Assembly (NCBI GenBank): GCA_030411725.1
Contig: MU839827.1
Location: 1,612,001-1,676,000 of the forward strand
From: Echria macrotheca
Taxonomy: Eukaryota; Ascomycota; Sordariomycetes; Sordariales; Schizotheciaceae
Reading direction: 5' to 3'
Length of the DNA: 64,000 nucleotides
Of the stretch, positions 32,019-44,552 are shown one piece after another. The translations under genes and the position numbers were made by a program. The notes beneath the pieces are model-generated. The model made no database searches and was not told the DNA's origin. It saw only the letters and a program-made list of their open reading frames with translations. Positions within the stretch are counted from its first letter, which is position 1. Each line of letters opens with the position of its first letter.

Positions 32019-35000
32019 GGCTACGACTAGCGAACTGGAGAAAGACGGGCTCTGGTTAGCGATCCGCTGTGTCGGGTCGTCGTTGGGATGTAGCGGAAGG
32101 GAGGAGCGAGGCTCGGATGGTGGCCGATTGACAGCGGGTCAAATACTCACAATCGCTACTGGTAGTGAATATCGTGCTTGACGATAAAATAATGATGCCT
32201 CCCTCGAGCGCTGGTCTGGACAGCGTACTCAGCTGCGGGAGGCTGGCGGGGGGCGGTATTGGCGAGAGGACGTGTGCGTGTGCGCAGAGGATTGGATGTG
32301 GTGATGAGGCGGGGAAGTTGGTTTCGGCCTGTTGTTAAGTGAGGGAAGGAGGAGATCGGGTTGGCAGGAAAAGGCAGGCGACGAATGACTGGGGGGCAGC
32401 CGTTTTAACGGACCCTTCCGACGTTGTTGGCCCGAGCTGCAGCAACCGGACGGAAGACTCTTGTCGCGCAGATGTGCGACGTACGCAGTACTTATTCGTG
32501 GTAGGGACCAATCTAGGCAGCTGGCCGCCTCGCAATAGGATGGAATGATGTGTGGGCGGCGGGAGGCGACACAGGTGGCCGCGTGAATCAGCCTAACAAA
32601 AGGCGGTAAGAGGTACCTGTGTGAAGCCAATGAGGCTGCGTGCGGCCGTTTGCTGTTCTGGATGTGCTAACAGAGTCCAGTATCTTTTTCCAGAAGCTCA
32701 AGGAAGGCCTTTGTTTCGAAATTATGCGGCAGTATAGAACTAGATATGGCGCCGTTGCTGCGTCGATGCTGAGTTCCCACTTACTTTCGGGGCTATCAAC
32801 AATATTTATATCGACATGCTCTGTTGGTCTGAGGACACGATCGCGCCCGGTGGTGGTTCATCTCATGTTGGCCTTCCACCGAGGCTCCGACGAGATACGC
32901 GTCCCGGTCAGCAGGGCTCAGGACCAGTTCTTGCCACCAAAGCCCAAAACGACGACAAAACAAAAAAGAAGTCGCTGCTTGTCCGCTTCGCGCCCGGTTA
33001 TAGCTCGCCTTTGACCGATGTCCACTGCATCCCGCAAGCTTATGATGAGATGCAGACATGGGGCCAGCGCCAAGTCCAAGGACCTCTGATGCCGGCCTCC
33101 GCTGGTCTCGATTTCCACCTCTTCTGCATGCCCTCCAGGCCTCTCCGCATCAGGCCGGGATACCGCAAGCTCGTTAGTGTCTGATAGCAGCCGACCCCTC
33201 ACGTGGGGAGGGGCTTGAGGTGACGCTGGCCAAACGGAAGAGGATGTTCGAGTTCCCCACCTCGTCGCCCCCCGCCTTGCAGGCTGCCCCTCCCTCGTCC
33301 CCTGGCTGGCTCGCGTTGATTGCTCGTGGGCTGCTGATCAATGCAGAGAAAGGCGGCAGTATTACGTCGTCCTTTTGAGTGGGCGACGTCGCTATGGTGC
33401 TGAATTGGGTGCCGTTCTGGCTCGTCGACTTACGCAGCGCCAGCCCGGCAGACGCCCCCTCAGGCCGCCCGTCTGCTTTGCTACCTATCTTCTCTCACCC
33501 GACACTACGAACAAGCACCACAGCTGGTGGTCGGGTGCTGCATTTGCTCCCATTCTCCCATTGTAGTGTTGCATTCCTTCGGCACCCAGGACGATGCCTC
33601 TGTCAAACCCATTCGCCGCCAGTGGCAGCGCTGGTGGGATCTGTGGTCGGAGTTCGGAGCCTCGTTCGAGCGACCACCGGTCCCAACACTGCGTGGCTGA
33701 TGGCGTGAGACACGCCTCCATTCCACGGCTGCAGCTGAAGGTGGGGTAGTGGTCGGATCCCTGGACGGTCTCTCCAGCTTTGTTGTCACGTCGGCTCGCT
33801 CCAGACTCGATGCTTTCCATGGCTGCATAAGTTTATATGACGGGATGGCGAGTCGGTGTTTACATGCTGCGGACTGGCCACCGGAGGGTTTGCTTCTCAG
33901 GAGAAAACCAGGAAAAATCGGAATCGCGCCCCGTGGGATCCTTCGGAGGCTGGCTGACATGCTTGTTGGAGGCTGCAACTTGGTCTTGCAGGCTGCGGGC
34001 TGTCGCCTTGAGGGACATTTCCTGGGCTGGGGCGGCTCCCAAAGATCGATGTCCAGATTTCCAACAACCAACAAGGCTCCAACTGGCAACGATAGGAGTC
34101 AGTTCGGAACCGGGACGCAGTGATCCTACCCGCCCGCGCGCCGCCCCCTAGCTTGGGTGCTTGGATGTTCTGGTACCGGGTGAATTAGGAAGCCAGCGAC
34201 AGAAAAGGGGCCCTTTCGAGGCCTGGCCCGGTCCCGATCGGTTTCTTCTCTCTCAGCCGCGGCCGCGAACCCCTCACCACTGACTGGCGCACTCGTCTGT
34301 TGTCGACGTCGGCGGCGTGCCCTCGGTGCAGTGCATGCGCTGTCCTGTCGGGACGCGCAAGAAGGCGCGGCAACTGAGACGGTCGCGCTCGCGTGAGAGA
34401 CTCTAGGGTTCTCGCCCCCAGCTGTTGTCCATCGATGTCGGTCGCCGATGGGTTCGATTTGGTGACACGACTGTGATGCACTCAGGTCCTACCGTTGCCC
34501 CCGCACGCCGCACGCCCGCCTCTGGTGTACGGGCTGGGATGGCACGGATGGATGGAATGGAATGGCAGTGAATGGCTGGCCTGTCCATGTTCAGCCAGCC
34601 CAGTCGCCACACGATGATTGCTCCTGATGTCACCCTCTGATCCCCCTCTGCCGCGCGGGGCACGAACGGGACGAGAGCCTCCTCCATGCTGAACCCTGGC
34701 TTATAGCTCGCAGCTGTATGTATGTATGTAACCAAGCTCGCTGGAATGGTCCGTAGTGTGCTGCCGTTCTCCTTCCTGTCTCGGGAGGTCTTTCAGGATC
34801 AAAGTGCTGCAGGAGACTCGCTCTTCGTCTGACCACCCGTCCATCCATTCCGTTCTATCCATCACCCATCATCGACGATGCAATTGCTGTCCAACACTAT
34901 AATTAACCAGCCAGCTGGACGCCTCCGACGGCAGAACGCCACTCAGCAAAGAGACGGCACCAACAGAGCACTGCCGTCATATTTGGTTCTGATACATCAT

Positions 35001-35055
35001 GGCTACAAAACGACACCCTGAATAATAAATGAGTTACAACGTCGCTGTCTGGTCA
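32019..35055. other. 3 kb intergenic region NBR1/CofD-like gene
   Basis: The right end of NBR1's upstream region merges into GC-rich sequence without a recognisable gene. A 194-codon minus-strand frame at 33505-34089 has no family resemblance and no supporting splice structure. A (TGTA)n tract lies at about 34715-34731. A rapidly evolving gene cannot be excluded. Confidence 0.5.
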
Positions 35056-36675
35056 TCAGGAATCAATAATCGCCTCCAACGCCTCGCCCAGCGCCGCCTC
35101 GTCGTACCTAACCATGGCGCGCTTCCCCTCGCCGTGCCGTACGCCCGCGACCCGGACGCAGCGGATGCCGAGTTTCTCCAGATGCTCAACCTCGACGACG
35201 GGCGTGCTGTCGCCTTCTAGATACAGCAGGTGACTGACATAGTTCTTGAAGACTTCTTCCCTCTCTGCCGTCTCAGGCGCCCAGCTCTCGGCGCCGGCGC
35301 GCGCAATGGCGGCGACAAAGTCGCGCGCCGTCATGGGCTGGGTACGCGGCCCGGTCTCGCGGTCGAGCCTTGCGTTGAGCACGAGGATCTTGTGGCGCAC
35401 CGTCGGGCGGGCGATGGCGCTGCCGACGCCGCGCAGCACAAGGCTCGGCACGATGCTGGTGAACAGGCTGCCGATGCTGTAGATGACGGCGGTCGAGTCC
35501 TGCAGCGACCTGATGACCTTGTCGTTGGCCACGGGCCAGATCTCGTGCCCGTACGGGTTGATGTACCACACGCGCCGGATGCGCGCCGGCAGGTCCTCCT
35601 CGTCGTCCTTGCTGAAGGTGATGTGCTGCCGGCGGAGTACCGGTAAGCTGCCCGGCAGGTTTGCGTCCTCGATGCGGTCGTGGTCGTCGGCCGTCAGCTC
35701 GGGCGCGACTACGCCGTCGTCGGGCAGCGCCGTGGGGGCCGATGGGTGGCTGATGTTGACCTGGCCTGTGATGGAGCTGCCGTCGGCCAGGCCGGCCGAG
35801 ATGTGGTGCGTGAAGTTGGAGTTGATCGCCGGTAGCACCGAGACGCTGGGCGGGATCGAGCAGATCACACTGAGCAGGTAGATGGCCGACTCCAGCGAGC
35901 CCGAGAAGATGCGGGCGCTTTGCGATGATAATGACAATTGTTAGCCCCTTGTGGTGGTGGTGGCAACTGCAGTGTCAGGGGCAAGGTTGCACACTCATGC
36001 AATATGCAAGAAATACGTACCCGGTAAGGAACATGTTGCCAATGCTGGCCTTTGAAAAGTTAAAGTTGGACATGGGCCGCGCCCGCTTGACGATCTCGAG
36101 GTTGAGCGTGTTGAGGATGGACCGGATCAGCTCGCGCTTGGGCGACGAGATGAAGCCCCAGAGCAGGCTGCGCGACTCGACGATGTCGAGCCACTCCATG
36201 CGCGCCTTGTCCGGGTCCGAGGAGAGGCGGTGCTCGAAGAAGGCTTTCAGGGCGGCCATCTCGTCGTCGTTATCGTCGTCGTCGCCGCGGCGGGCGTCAT
36301 TCTCGCGCGTGGGGATGAGGCGGACGAGACGGCTGCGGATATCGCCGACGCCTTGTGTTGCTGTTAGTCTTAGAAAAGGGGGGTTGGAGATGTCTATGTA
36401 CTTGGCCCGCCTATGACCCGGATCAGCTCGGACGAGCTACCGCCGTTGTCGCTGATGGGGATCACGTAGCTCAGCTGCCGCCCCTTTTTCTCGACGATGC
36501 GGTTGAACACGTCGACGAGGCTGTTGGCTGCCGTGCCTGTTTTCTGTTTTTTAGTATACCGATCGTCTCGGTCACCACGAATTGGTGGGATATACATACC
36601 TCCAGAGAACACAGTGATGCCTGGTTTCTTATTGCCACTCCGGGGATTGGTAGTCACTGTCTCCTGAGGCCCCAT
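35056..36675 (-). CDS. CofD/YvcK-like (UPF0052) protein
   Basis: This belongs to the CofD/YvcK superfamily (2-phospho-L-lactate transferase fold), with an uncharacterised yeast member, YNL011C. Bacterial YvcK binds UDP-sugars and affects gluconeogenic growth and cell shape; the fungal role is unknown. Four exons are read: 36675-36600, 36536-36402, 36351-36021 and 35917-35056 (about 467 aa). Splicing assembles the nucleotide-binding start ITVFSGGTAANSLVDVF (residues 19-35), then YVIPISDNGGSSSELIRVIGGPSVGDIRSRL. Both are family hallmarks and confirm each junction. Further motifs are FNFSKASIGNMFLTG and, near the C-terminus, IYSIGSLFTSIVPSLVLRGV. Intron 2 has a textbook GACTAAC branch site. The protein lacks signal peptide and membrane segments and is probably cytosolic. 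Confidence 0.86.
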
Positions 36676-38187
36676 TGTGGTTTATCTTGCAGTGCGTTGA
36701 TAACACTTGTTGTTGTGGAGTTGACTTGGCGGAGGAGTAAACCCCTGAAAAGCAAGTCCCAGGAGAAAAGAATAAAAAGTGTTAATCAGACCAAGGGACG
36801 GTATATACCCAATTGCAGCTTCAATTGAGTGGTCTCTCTTGTAACAGCAGCTCAGTGATGTATTTATCTTGATCCGATGTTCAAGTGAAATATGTCAAGG
36901 GGACATCACATCAAGAATGACCGACCCCCTGTCATCCTGTTCCGTTCCTTCAACCTTCCTTTTCCCTCCTCCACCTGATGATGCTATCTACTCACCTCAC
37001 TTCCACGCAGCAAAACACCACGGAGAAACCGAAAAGAAAGTAAATAAGAAAACCGTGTCAACTTCGTATTTTTTTTTAAATGCAAATCCTCTTTCTAAAA
37101 GTTGGAAACTTGGCCTGTTGTGACATGTAGAATACGAATCCCTTAATCTCACGAAAAAGAGTCATCGGTAAAACACCGGGGATATATCCATCCATCCCGT
37201 ATAAGGCCATACCGCAAAAGACAACGCAACCCCACTCACTGCTTGGAACAAGCTTGGTAATAAAAGGCCAAGCAAGGTACATAGGTGTGGCTGTGTCTCG
37301 ATAAAAGTTTCATGGCCCGAAATTCCGGCGTCGTCGTTGTCTTCCTGTCTTGCGCGGCCCCCTAGTTTTGGACACATGCGCAACAAACACAACACATATG
37401 TAGGATTGGGCATGAGGTGGTGGTGGTGGCGATGACGAACTGACATTCTTGAGTTTGTTATCCCGAACTTATTTTCCTTGATATGTTTGTATCCTTCTTC
37501 CGAAACAGAGGCGCCTGTCCGATATGAGAAGAGTCTACTTACTCATTGTGGATATCCGTGGGAGAGAAGTTGCATCTCCTCCTCTCGTCATGATCATGCA
37601 TGATCTACCCGTAAACATCTTTCAAATAATCCAAGTTGTCCTGAAAATGATGTATACGGACCATAAAAAAACTTGGCGAAACATGGCCTATGAGGTGACG
37701 TATTCATGGCAAACTTTTACTCACCTCACCCATCATAACATCAACAAACCACACACACAAGTCAGAACATACACATACACATACACACATAGATATATGT
37801 ATATACTCGTAGATTTATGTATACGTACGCCTATTTTCATAATTAAACTTTTTTGAAAATCTTCCGAGGGGAAACAAAAAAAAACACCACGAGTAGAAAA
37901 AAGAACCCATCTCCAACTTCTCGATCCTAACAGCAGCTATGTACAGCGAGAGCATAACACACACACAGACACACATACCAGGGAAACCAAGGTCCTAACC
38001 ACCCAACCCAACCAGCCCTCACACAGCCCACAACAGCACGCCAACAATAACCAGAACCCAATAAAACGATAAAGTAAATAAACAAAATGAAAAGAGAGAA
38101 CATGACAAAAGAGGGAAAACAAAACAAAAAAAAGTCAGTCTGAACCCTCCCTCTCCCCCCCTCTCCCAAACGCCCAGCGCCATGCAA

Positions 38188-38211
38188 AGCAGAAGCAGAA
38201 GCAGAAGCAGA
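38188..38211. repeat. AGCAGA x4 microsatellite
   Basis: Four perfect copies of a 6-nt unit in intergenic DNA. Confidence 0.85.
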
Positions 38212-38712
38212 ACCATCATAAAAAACAAGAAGAAAATCATCATCCACGCAAAGAGGACAAGCAAAAAGGACAACGCAGAGACAGAGACAAGAGACATACA
38301 CCCCGACAATTAATTATGACAACCATATGATCCGGGCGAGGGTAATCACATACATCCCCAGTCAAAACGACCATGTATAGACGGGAAAAGAGGATGATGA
38401 CAAGGTAGGCAAGCGAGCGAGCGAGCGGAAACAAACATGAGAAGGGGAAAAAAAATCTCCGAGTTCATAGGTGGTAATATGCCATGCCATGCTTGCCATG
38501 CCCTGTCAGCCCAACCCAGTTCTTCTGCTCCTCCGCCCTTTCCCATCCCCAGCCAGTATACCCACCCCCCATCGGGCGGTTTGTGTAGGTAAGGTAAAAA
38601 TGATCGTGTCGCGTGGCATAGTTTCCCTCAAAGACAAAACTAGGTGGTCCCCCCTTCCCCCCCGAAAACTTCCCTCCTTGCCTCCTTCCAACGAGATTCC
38701 CGAGCAATCCTT

Positions 38713-38736
38713 CCGACCCCCCGACCCCCCGACCCC
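38713..38736. repeat. CCGACCCC x3 tandem repeat
   Basis: Three perfect copies of an 8-nt C-rich unit. The opposite strand is G-rich with runs of four to six G, a possible G-quadruplex former. Confidence 0.85.
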
Positions 38737-39315
38737 CCAGCACGCAGAAAGAGCAAAACCATCTTTGGTTTTTCTTTTCCCAGCGCCACCAAAATTGGAC
38801 ATCCAGAACATCATAGTACGATGCCGCTTGATAGTACAACAACAACCGCGGCGACAGCGGCAACCACGCACCAAGACAAGCCCATCTTACAACAAAAGCC
38901 GGGCAAAAACAAACGCAAACTTGGCCAAACTCCACTTCAGAACAACCAAGCATGCCAGCACCGCTCGAGACGGAGTCTGACGTACACGAAGCCGTCCTTC
39001 CCTTTGGTCCACCAAAAAAATCCTTGCCGCCTCAAGTCTCTCCCCCTTCCGGATCGAGCGCGGACCTCAAGGAATGAACGGCCAAGTTGGCGATGACGGG
39101 CGTGTTGCTCCAGATGGCATTGCCTTATTAAAGAGTTAATGATAACGGGGGAGAGTCATAATCTGAGTTCGTAACTTTTGATGTCATGCGAGCACTTTGA
39201 TGGTTGGTGGAGGTACGGGTATTGCTCTCTATGCCGCTATCGCTATGGCGAGTCCTCGATCCTCGTTCAGCCGGACACCGGATGCACAATCGAGATGGGT
39301 TCCCTTCGTACCAGG

Positions 39316-41548
39316 CTAGGGCGTGTAGTAAACCATTCCTGGGGTGGGGTAAAAAACGTCCGGGCTAGGCGTGACAACATTGCCCATGCCGACCATGGCA
39401 GGGTTGTACTGTTGTCCCGAGGGGTACGGCGGGAATCCCGACATGGCAGGGAGCTGATTCGGGTCGTAGAAGTAGTAAGTGCCATTCATTTCTTGCATGA
39501 TCAGACCCTGGGAGGACGGGGTCTGCCCCGTAGCCTGTGCACCCTGAGTGTCAGCCTGCCCCGAGGGGTTGTAGCTAACAGGCTGCGGTTGCTGAGCAAC
39601 TGGAACGAAAGCCGGGGCAGTGGCGTTGGGTGCTAGATTGCTTGGATATTGCGTAGGATAGTAATAGCCTCCTGGCTGCTGCGACTGTGGCATTTGCGGC
39701 ATGACGGGATACGGTTGGCTGTAGTACCCGGTCTGAGGGTAAGCGTTGGGCTGGAAAGGGGCGGCATGGATAGCCCGTTCCGGAATCTGCGACAGGGGGC
39801 CAGGAGTACCAGCTTGCGAGTGGTAAGAAGGGTGGCGCATGTGCATGTCCTGGGTATAAGAGTTGGCCATTTGAGGGGGCACCTGATGATGGAAGGCTTG
39901 ATGATATTGAGGAGCATTCATGGCTTGTTGGACGGGGGACTCGATATTCTCGACTGAAACAGTCTTTTGAGGGCGAGGTTGATGCATAGGGATAGAGTTC
40001 GGTCGGTTCTCCTGGAAAGTCGGCTTCTGAGGGAGCGGGTGAGTCTGAGGCTGCGGGAGGTTGTTGATGGATGACTCCGGAGCGGCCACGGCCCGGTCCG
40101 GAACATCCGGCGGCGTGATCATCGGTGCAGCGACAACGGGAGGCTGCGCCAGCGGAGGGAGTCGAACAACTGGTCGACTGTTGTCCATGGGAAGCGGCGG
40201 TCTCGAAATGGCCGAGCCAGTTGGTGAGAGAAGGAACTCGCGGCCGAGGTCCGGGGCGATCGATGACCGTCTGCTGAGGGCAATGCTCGGGGAGTAAACA
40301 CTGCCGCCGTAGTAGCTACCATAGACGCTCGTCCTTCTCGAGAAGGGCCCTACAGATCCCATCGTGGACCTGGGTCCCTTACCCCGACCTCGCTGCTGGT
40401 TGGGTCTCATAGCCCGTGGGATGAAGATGAACGACCGGTCGTTTGCTGGATAGATATACCGAGGCATAAGCGGCGCCCGGTGGCCCGGAATCGATATTCG
40501 CACAGGTTTGTCCCGACGAAGCGGTGGACGGTGGTCCGGGAGCTTGGTGTATTGCTTCAACGGGAAGCCTGAGAACAGCTTTGGCGTGGCCAATACCGGC
40601 GGAATGAACACCCGAACTGTGACGTTGCCGATATGCCGCACCGCTGCCATAGCCCTGTTGATCTCAACATCGCTGGGGGGCGCCGTGGGGACGATGCCGG
40701 TCCCATTCATAGGCCCCTCGCTATTGGGCATGTACCGAGTCTGGCGATGCGGTTGAGGTCCGGTGACGACCTCATGCATGTCGTGACTCCAGGGTCCGGA
40801 CGTCGTGGGATCGGAAGCCATGAGCTGGCTGGAAACACAGTTAGCATCAGTTGTTGACGGAAGGGAAGAGCGGTGCTTACTTGACAGGAGCAAAAGGGCC
40901 AGAGAAACCGCCTCGACCTCGACCACGCCCTCCACGCGCGAATGGCCGGAAACCATTTGCAGCGGGCCCTGCGTGTCGATGATCGTGCAGGAAGAAGGCA
41001 CCCCTGTTGGGCACAAATGTTGGGTCTTCGTCTCTCTTCCGCCTGTATTCCTCGTGCTCCCGGCGCTTCACGTCTTGCGGAGGCGCCCGTCCGGCTTGCC
41101 TTGACACTGGACTCGACCTGACGACAACAGGGACGGCATCCTTAGCGGCAGCATTCTCCTGGAGGTCATCAAAGTTGATCTCCTCGGCCGCCTCACCCTT
41201 GTCGGCCAGCGAGAGGCCTTGGAGCATGATGTTGGTGTCCGCCACGGCCGTTTCAATATGCTTCGCAGCGCGTTTCTCGCCAGCGGCGCCATCGGCTTTG
41301 CGTCGGATCCCTGGTTTCGCACTGCCATTCCCCACCTTTTGGGCGATGGGCGAGGTGGGGGATATCTCATCGACGTTGCTCGTGTCACTGTCGTCAGCCT
41401 GGTCGTGTTCGTCACTGGCGATAGAGCCCTCGGTCAGCGAGTCATCGTCGAGATCGAATCCTTCGGCACCGCCCTCCTCCTCGCCCTCATCCTCGACCCG
41501 GCGGCGGTGGCCGATGAGCTTTCTGCGTCGGGGCCCGGCAGCAGCCAT
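39316..41548 (-). CDS. Barentsz/MLN51 (CASC3) homologue, exon junction complex
   Basis: Barentsz/MLN51 is a core exon junction complex subunit. Its SELOR (Btz) domain clamps eIF4A3 and RNA, linking splicing to localisation, translation and NMD. Exons 41548-40881 and 40828-39316 join across a 52-nt intron with a GCTAAC branch site, giving about 726 aa. The start reads MAAAGPRRRKLIGHRRR, followed by an acidic stretch. The Btz motif lies around residues 170-200 with DEDPTFVPNRGAFFLHDHR, comparable to the animal YIPRKGLFFEHD signature. It is followed by an RG-rich segment (RGGRGRGRGG). The remainder is Pro/Gln/Tyr-rich and disordered, ending in a Gln/Pro low-complexity tail. The match rests on this motif, so orthology to animal Btz is likely rather than proven. 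UPF1 lies 15 kb away. Confidence 0.85.
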
Positions 41549-44500
41549 TGTTCGGGAGCTGGACGGAGCGGCGGCGTGGAGCTGGACCGGTGCAGCGGGG
41601 GGACGGGGTGCAGGGAGCTGCGATGGAGGCAGGTCTGCGAGATCATGCGTTTGAGACGTCGGATGATGTCGACCCTCCTCGCGCGGTGCTGGGTTTTCGG
41701 GCTTGGGGACTCGACGGGGCGTCGGCAGCGGGAACCGCGCGGCGGTGAGAGAGATTCAGCGAAGAATCCGCAACGGCCGCAAGACGGGGGATCCAGAGAG
41801 GACGCAGAGGTGATGTGGTGAGGGAAACAGCCAGAATGCGGCTTTGATGGGTCAGAGGCTGGGCAGCCGACGACACGCAAGGCAGTCCAAAGCTTGGGAC
41901 TGGAGCGGGCCCTGCGGAAACAGCGAAGGCAAAAAACGGATCTCGCAGCAGCGAATTACCTCGACCAGCACCCGCCTGCCAGCACTTGACAGGTGGCTGC
42001 GGCAGGGAAGCTCTGGGTTGGCGGTGGGCCGGTGGGTTTGTGGGATCGGGCAGGTGCGATGCGTGATGCGGGCGCTGCTTTTTTTTTGTGAGGTTCGGGA
42101 GAATGGGGAAGGCTCGGATTGGGAAGAAACTGGAGGGCGGGCTGTGACCAACAGACGAAGTCGCTTGACCGCGTTGCAGCGTTGTCGGTGTTTTTGCATG
42201 ACCGGGGGGCCGTTGAGTGGTTCGTCATCGCCGCCTAGACTGCCTGCACACCTCACTGAAAGTCGGCGCTGGAATGGTGGTCTTTGGGGCCTTGGGTTCC
42301 CCAATCCCCGGCCTCTTAACGGGCCACATCAACCAACGACCACCAGTCGTTCAGTCTTGGCCTTTTCTCGCCGAAGCAAGCAAGCAACTTAAAATTGACC
42401 AGCTGTTGTCGTCTGTATTTCCATCTCTCACCACCACCGATCATGACGGCCATTCGGCTGTCTGTCAGCTCAACCCGGTAAGTGCCGTATCGGCCGGACA
42501 GGACGGACATGCTGCAAGACGATGATGCGGCGGGGTCTTGGCAGCTTAGGCCGTGGCTGGAAGCCTTTATTCATTCCCTCGTCGTTTCACACGAGTCGCA
42601 TATCGAGATGCCTCATTTGTAACGTCCGCATACGATGCTGCTGGCTTTAAAAGGAGCTCATCTCGAAATCACCAATCACACGCTCGTGGTTTGCATGCTC
42701 CGACGGACGGGTTTGTCTGCAACACGAGCAATTGGGTCTCGAAAACAACACGGCTTTGCAAGGCCGGGATTTGTCCTATCTCCCAGTTCTTTTTTATCAC
42801 CGACACATGCCGACACTCTACCTCATAAGAATACGGTTGTAGCCCCCTCGGAGTTGAGACAGCCTACCCCTCTCCACAAACGAAAGCCGACAGCCGCGGG
42901 TGTGATACCAATGTGTGTGTGTGGCTTTGTCTTCGAGCCACGGACACAAGAGAACGGAGCGGGCGCCGTCGTCCCAAGTCCCTCGAGCAGCTTAATAACC
43001 GACTGACCTCGACGAGAGTCATGGGCGGCCATTTTGTCCGAAGGCCCCGTCATCTTTATACCGGCCTACCCATCCCTTACTTTGGGGCCGTTACTAAATA
43101 GGATCGCGACGTTGATGCAATGCCGATCTGTGCCCTCACTTCCCGTCCCTCCACCAGGTTCCAGGCCTTCCGGGTCTGTAAAACATTGCCGTCGAGTGCA
43201 TTCTAACTACTAGCAGGGAGCTATTCCGGCCGCTAACTACTCCGTACTTGCATGGGGGAGTAGTGTACGTGGAGACTGCTTTTAAAGTCACAACTGCCCC
43301 CACCCCGCATCTCGGCGATCTCGATCGAACGAAGGGGTTCCTCTTTTTTTCTGAAATCTCGAGTGGGCGTACGTATAACAAGATCCTGCAGGCCGGATTG
43401 GAGATTCGGGCTTTCTGCAACAGAGCCTGATGGCATGGATGGCAACATGCTGTGATCTTGTGGTCTCATGTTTGTCGCGATATGCCGTCTTTTGGTTGGA
43501 GCCAGCTCTCCAAGCTTCAAACGAACAAGCGGGCCACTCATTCACTGTGCTTCGACAGCTTTTTTTTTGTTTGTTTTCCTTACCCCCCAATGATAAGCCA
43601 TCATCATCAGTGGCTCGTTTTACCCCGAATGCAACACAAAGTCTTTCCCCACCGTACAAGACTTCCTGATCTAACGTCCACCATGTGAAACTTTACTCGA
43701 GGTACCTACCTACCAAATAACCCAACGGTATCTACTTTACCAGAAATGTGCACTGTTCTCGTCCCCAAAGCTCATCATTCCCTCCATTTATCCTCTACGT
43801 CAAAATATTTCAACACCCTAGCCCGAACCACCAGGCATGTTCAAATGCTCAAATGCCGCACCGTCGTGGGAGGCCGAGCCCTCCAACAAGTGCCGCAAGG
43901 CAGAGTTACCGACAGCGTGGTCACCATTTTACCACTGCACAACAGGGGTGATGACCCCCACACAAGTCAAATTAGACGCACCCGTCTTTCGGATTCTTAG
44001 GAGTCTTTTTTCAAACTCGTTCGACATGAATGCTGGATTTACCATAATCGCTCACATAACGGGTAACAGTCCCGAACGGGCTGCTCCTTGACAGAAGTTC
44101 TCCGACTGTCTCGACAAATTCAACCCTAACCCTCCAAACCAGCTCTTATGCAAGCTCCCCGTGGCTGGGTGTACTTTGTTTTGGACTTGATTTTACGAGC
44201 ACTTCCTTATTCCGATTATTATTGCCGTGGTTCTTGCAGGAAATCCAAGAGGCAACAAAACGTGAATCAAGAAAACAAGCAGCCCAACCCTGGAGTATCC
44301 CGGCTGACGTTACACATAGGCTAAAGAGCTAACTTCGGGGTTGAAAACGGCCTGTCAACTAACAGAATAGCTACTACAAACAAATGAGGGGACTGTGAAG
44401 AATATCGTAGACAACAGTCTAGCCCCCAGGCCCATCATTGTCATAACGAAACCCTTGCTGATAACCATACTCATACTCATCGCCCGTTCCAAATGCCTCT

Positions 44501-44552
44501 GACTGCCGCTCTAGTACAAACCCCATGTCTTCAAAGACTCCATCATGTAGCT
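41549..44552. other. 3 kb intergenic region Barentsz/aspartic protease
   Basis: No supported gene. The region upstream of 41548 is GC-rich and must hold the Barentsz promoter. A GGTACCTACCTACC motif lies at 43701-43714. Frames of 100-220 codons on both strands (41219-42392) are antisense or shadow frames without ATG-plus-family support. Confidence 0.5.

Larger units (their letters stand above)
36676..39315. other. 2.6 kb intergenic region with microsatellites
   Basis: No supported gene. The AT-rich part (37070-38450) holds several simple repeats: an ACATAC tract at about 37767-37789, (AGCAGA)4 at 38188-38211 and CCGACCCC x3 at 38713-38736. The part nearest 39315 is the 3' flank of the Barentsz gene. 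Frames at 38465-39096 are low-complexity shadows. Confidence 0.5.

Noticed and set aside
33505..34089. 194-codon minus-strand open frame
   Set aside because: No recognisable motifs and no phase-consistent introns; probably non-coding GC-rich sequence.
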